Source: G047528255 sp047528255 (lineage in GTDB: Bacteria; Bacteroidota; Bacteroidia; Flavobacteriales; Blattabacteriaceae). Taken from it: 64,000 nt of DNA. The position numbers and the translations under genes are program-made. The stretch lies in assembly GCA_047528255.1 (NCBI GenBank), contig CP180024.1, positions 248,001-312,000 of the forward strand, written 5' to 3'. Positions 63,017-64,000 of this stretch are shown here, piece after piece (within the stretch, counting starts at the first letter, position 1; every line of letters begins with the position of its first letter). The notes beneath the pieces are model-generated. The model ran no database searches. It worked only from the letters and a program-made list of their open reading frames with translations, and was not told the origin of the DNA.

Positions 63017-63691
63017 TCAATAGTTTATTACCTGACCGTTTTCGCACTTGACGATGCGGCCGGGGCAGCTCTTTATAGTGATCAAATCATGCGTAGCAAC
63101 TAAAACGGAAGAGCTTGTTTCTCGAACAATCTTCAGAAGAAGATGCAATATTTCTTGTGAAGTTTCCGGGTCGAGGTTCCCTGTAGGTTCGTCAGCGATG
63201 ATTAATTCAGGATGATTTAATAACGCTCTTGCAATGGCTATACGCTGTTGTTCTCCTCCTGAGAGTTCATGCGGGCGTTTGTTTTTTTTTGTGAGCATAC
63301 CAACATTGCTCAGCTCTTCATTAATGCGTTCGTCGATCTTTCGGAGGTCTGACCAACCAGTGGCTTTCAATACAAACTTCAAATTCTCTTTTACATCTCG
63401 ATCAGGGAGTAATTGAAAGTCTTGAAACACTATGCCTAACTTTCTTCTCAAATGGGGGATTTGTCGTGGCTTAAGCTGCTTTAAATCATGTCCTACCACC
63501 GTACCATTTCCTTTGAAAAGGGGCAGATCAGCGTACAAGGTCCTCAAGAGGCTACTCTTGCCACTGCCTGTTTTTCCGATGAGATAACACACCTCATTCC
63601 TTTTCAGTGAGAAGGCTACCTTATTCAGAACCAAAAAGTTCTTTTGATATATCGAAACCCCGCTTAGAGAGATCGTCAACTCGCTACTCAT
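63017..63691 (-). CDS. ftsE: Cell-division ABC transporter ATP-binding protein FtsE
   Basis: ATPase of the FtsEX complex, which controls septal peptidoglycan hydrolases. Start set at MSSELTISLSGVSIYQ (63691). Walker A GKTGSGKSSLLRTL, Q-loop VFQDFQLLPDR, signature LSGGEQQRIAIARAL, Walker B ELIIADEPTGNLD, and switch His in VATHDL. 224 residues, normal. No ftsX is adjacent. LolD-type ATPases are similar, but the QLLPDRDVKENL stretch favours FtsE. Confidence 0.9.
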   Translation of the reverse strand: MSSELTISLSGVSIYQKNFLVLNKVAFSLKRNEVCYLIGKTGSGKSSLLRTLYADLPLFKGNGTVVGHDLKQLKPRQIPHLRRKLGIVFQDFQLLPDRDVKENLKFVLKATGWSDLRKIDERINEELSNVGMLTKKNKRPHELSGGEQQRIAIARALLNHPELIIADEPTGNLDPETSQEILHLLLKIVRETSSSVLVATHDLITIKSCPGRIVKCENGQVINY

Positions 63692-63751
63692 CTGGAGTAT
63701 GAAATCTATAGAGTATAATAAATAATAAACTAGGTGCAATAAATAATTGCA

Positions 63752-63892
63752 TTATTTACTGACCGTTAATATTTTTCTTCCTTTGGAGCGTCTTCTGGAC
63801 AAGACTTTCCTACCGTTTTTGCTGCTCATTCGTTTTCTGAATCCATGTTCGTTGACTCGTCTTCTTTTAGAGGGTTGGTATGTTCTTTTCAT
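63752..63892 (-). CDS. rpmH: 50S ribosomal protein L34
   Basis: 46 residues: MKRTYQPSKRRRVNEHGFR, RMSSKNGRKVLSRRRSKGR, ending KILTVSK with stop at 63752-63754. The motif and length are unmistakable. Transcribed towards ftsE, 60 bp upstream of it, perhaps in one unit. Confidence 0.97.
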   Translation of the reverse strand: MKRTYQPSKRRRVNEHGFRKRMSSKNGRKVLSRRRSKGRKILTVSK

Positions 63893-63941
63893 ATGGCTCT
63901 TAATTTTATTTCACTTAATAATACTCCTGAAAACATCAGCG

Positions 63942-63972
63942 CAAATTTATTATTTTATCTGTATACTTTTAA
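63942..63972 (-). promoter_or_regulatory. Probable rpmH promoter
   Basis: Minus strand: TTA (63970-63972) - 20 nt - TAAATTTG (63942-63949). The -7 box is an exact TAnnTTTG match; the -33 element has TTA for TTG. It leaves a leader of about 43 nt. Confidence 0.5.
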
Positions 63973-64000
63973 CTACTGCGGTCTTGCTTTGATTTTCTAT

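Overview
The window looks like a piece of an AT-rich Flavobacteriia (Bacteroidota) chromosome from a host-restricted lineage whose genome is eroding. Four things support this. GldE, FtsE and the LysM/periplasmic-binding protein are typical of Flavobacteriia. Gene neighbourhoods match that class: a TrmH-like methylase divergent from mutS, YceD-rpmF-accB-accC, yicC-gmk, ssb-gldE and recQ-fmt-HU. Promoters fit the Bacteroidota consensus TTG-N19-TAnnTTTG (hup, pyrEF, and the inside of the IS end). Housekeeping and biosynthetic genes survive between decayed genes and repeat relics.

Layout. 1-3.5 kb: trmH-like gene, mutS, tRNA-Gly, tRNA-Leu. 6.2-9.4 kb: AddA/RecB-like helicase-nuclease. 11.1-12.3 kb: cation/proton antiporter. 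14.1-18.8 kb: glyA, folA and a broken FucP-type sugar transporter. 20-22.9 kb: accC, accB, rpmF and a decayed yceD. 24.8-28.4 kb: manC, a LysM protein and a TPR membrane protein. 30-33 kb: carboxylesterase and gltA. 34.5-36.9 kb: a pyrE-pyrF fusion divergent from a class 1A pyrD. 39-43 kb: tilS, aroK and a secreted propeller-like protein. 44.9-51.2 kb: a duplicated and reciprocally decayed recQ-fmt segment, then hup. 52.7-54.2 kb: guaB. 55.7-58.6 kb: gmk, decayed yicC, decayed ArsC-like gene, asd. 59.3-61.3 kb: decayed ssb and gldE. 63-64 kb: ftsE and rpmH.

Between nearly all of these lie relics of one IS5-family insertion sequence (about 1.26 kb, transposase about 345 aa). Adding my segment boundaries gives about 26 kb, roughly 40 % of the window. 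No copy keeps an intact transposase frame. Many copies are nested or mosaic, with parts inverted, and several junctions recur at the same internal positions. Relic ends have become part of host genes: they supply the last codons of the TrmH-like protein and of GldE, the stop codon of DHFR, and the start codon of RecQ.

Functionally the window covers mismatch and recombination repair (mutS, addA, recQ), one-carbon and folate metabolism (glyA, folA, fmt), pyrimidine and purine synthesis (pyrEF, pyrD, guaB, gmk), fatty-acid initiation (accBC), shikimate and aspartate-family amino-acid steps (aroK, asd), the TCA entry step (gltA) and translation (tilS, rpmF, rpmH, tRNAs). The most notable points are the complementary decay of the duplicated recQ-fmt block, the RecQ frameshift in a 12-A tract, the IS-derived gene ends, and the pyrE-pyrF fusion next to a fumarate-type pyrD. 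No CRISPR array, prophage, rRNA or new defence system was recognised.
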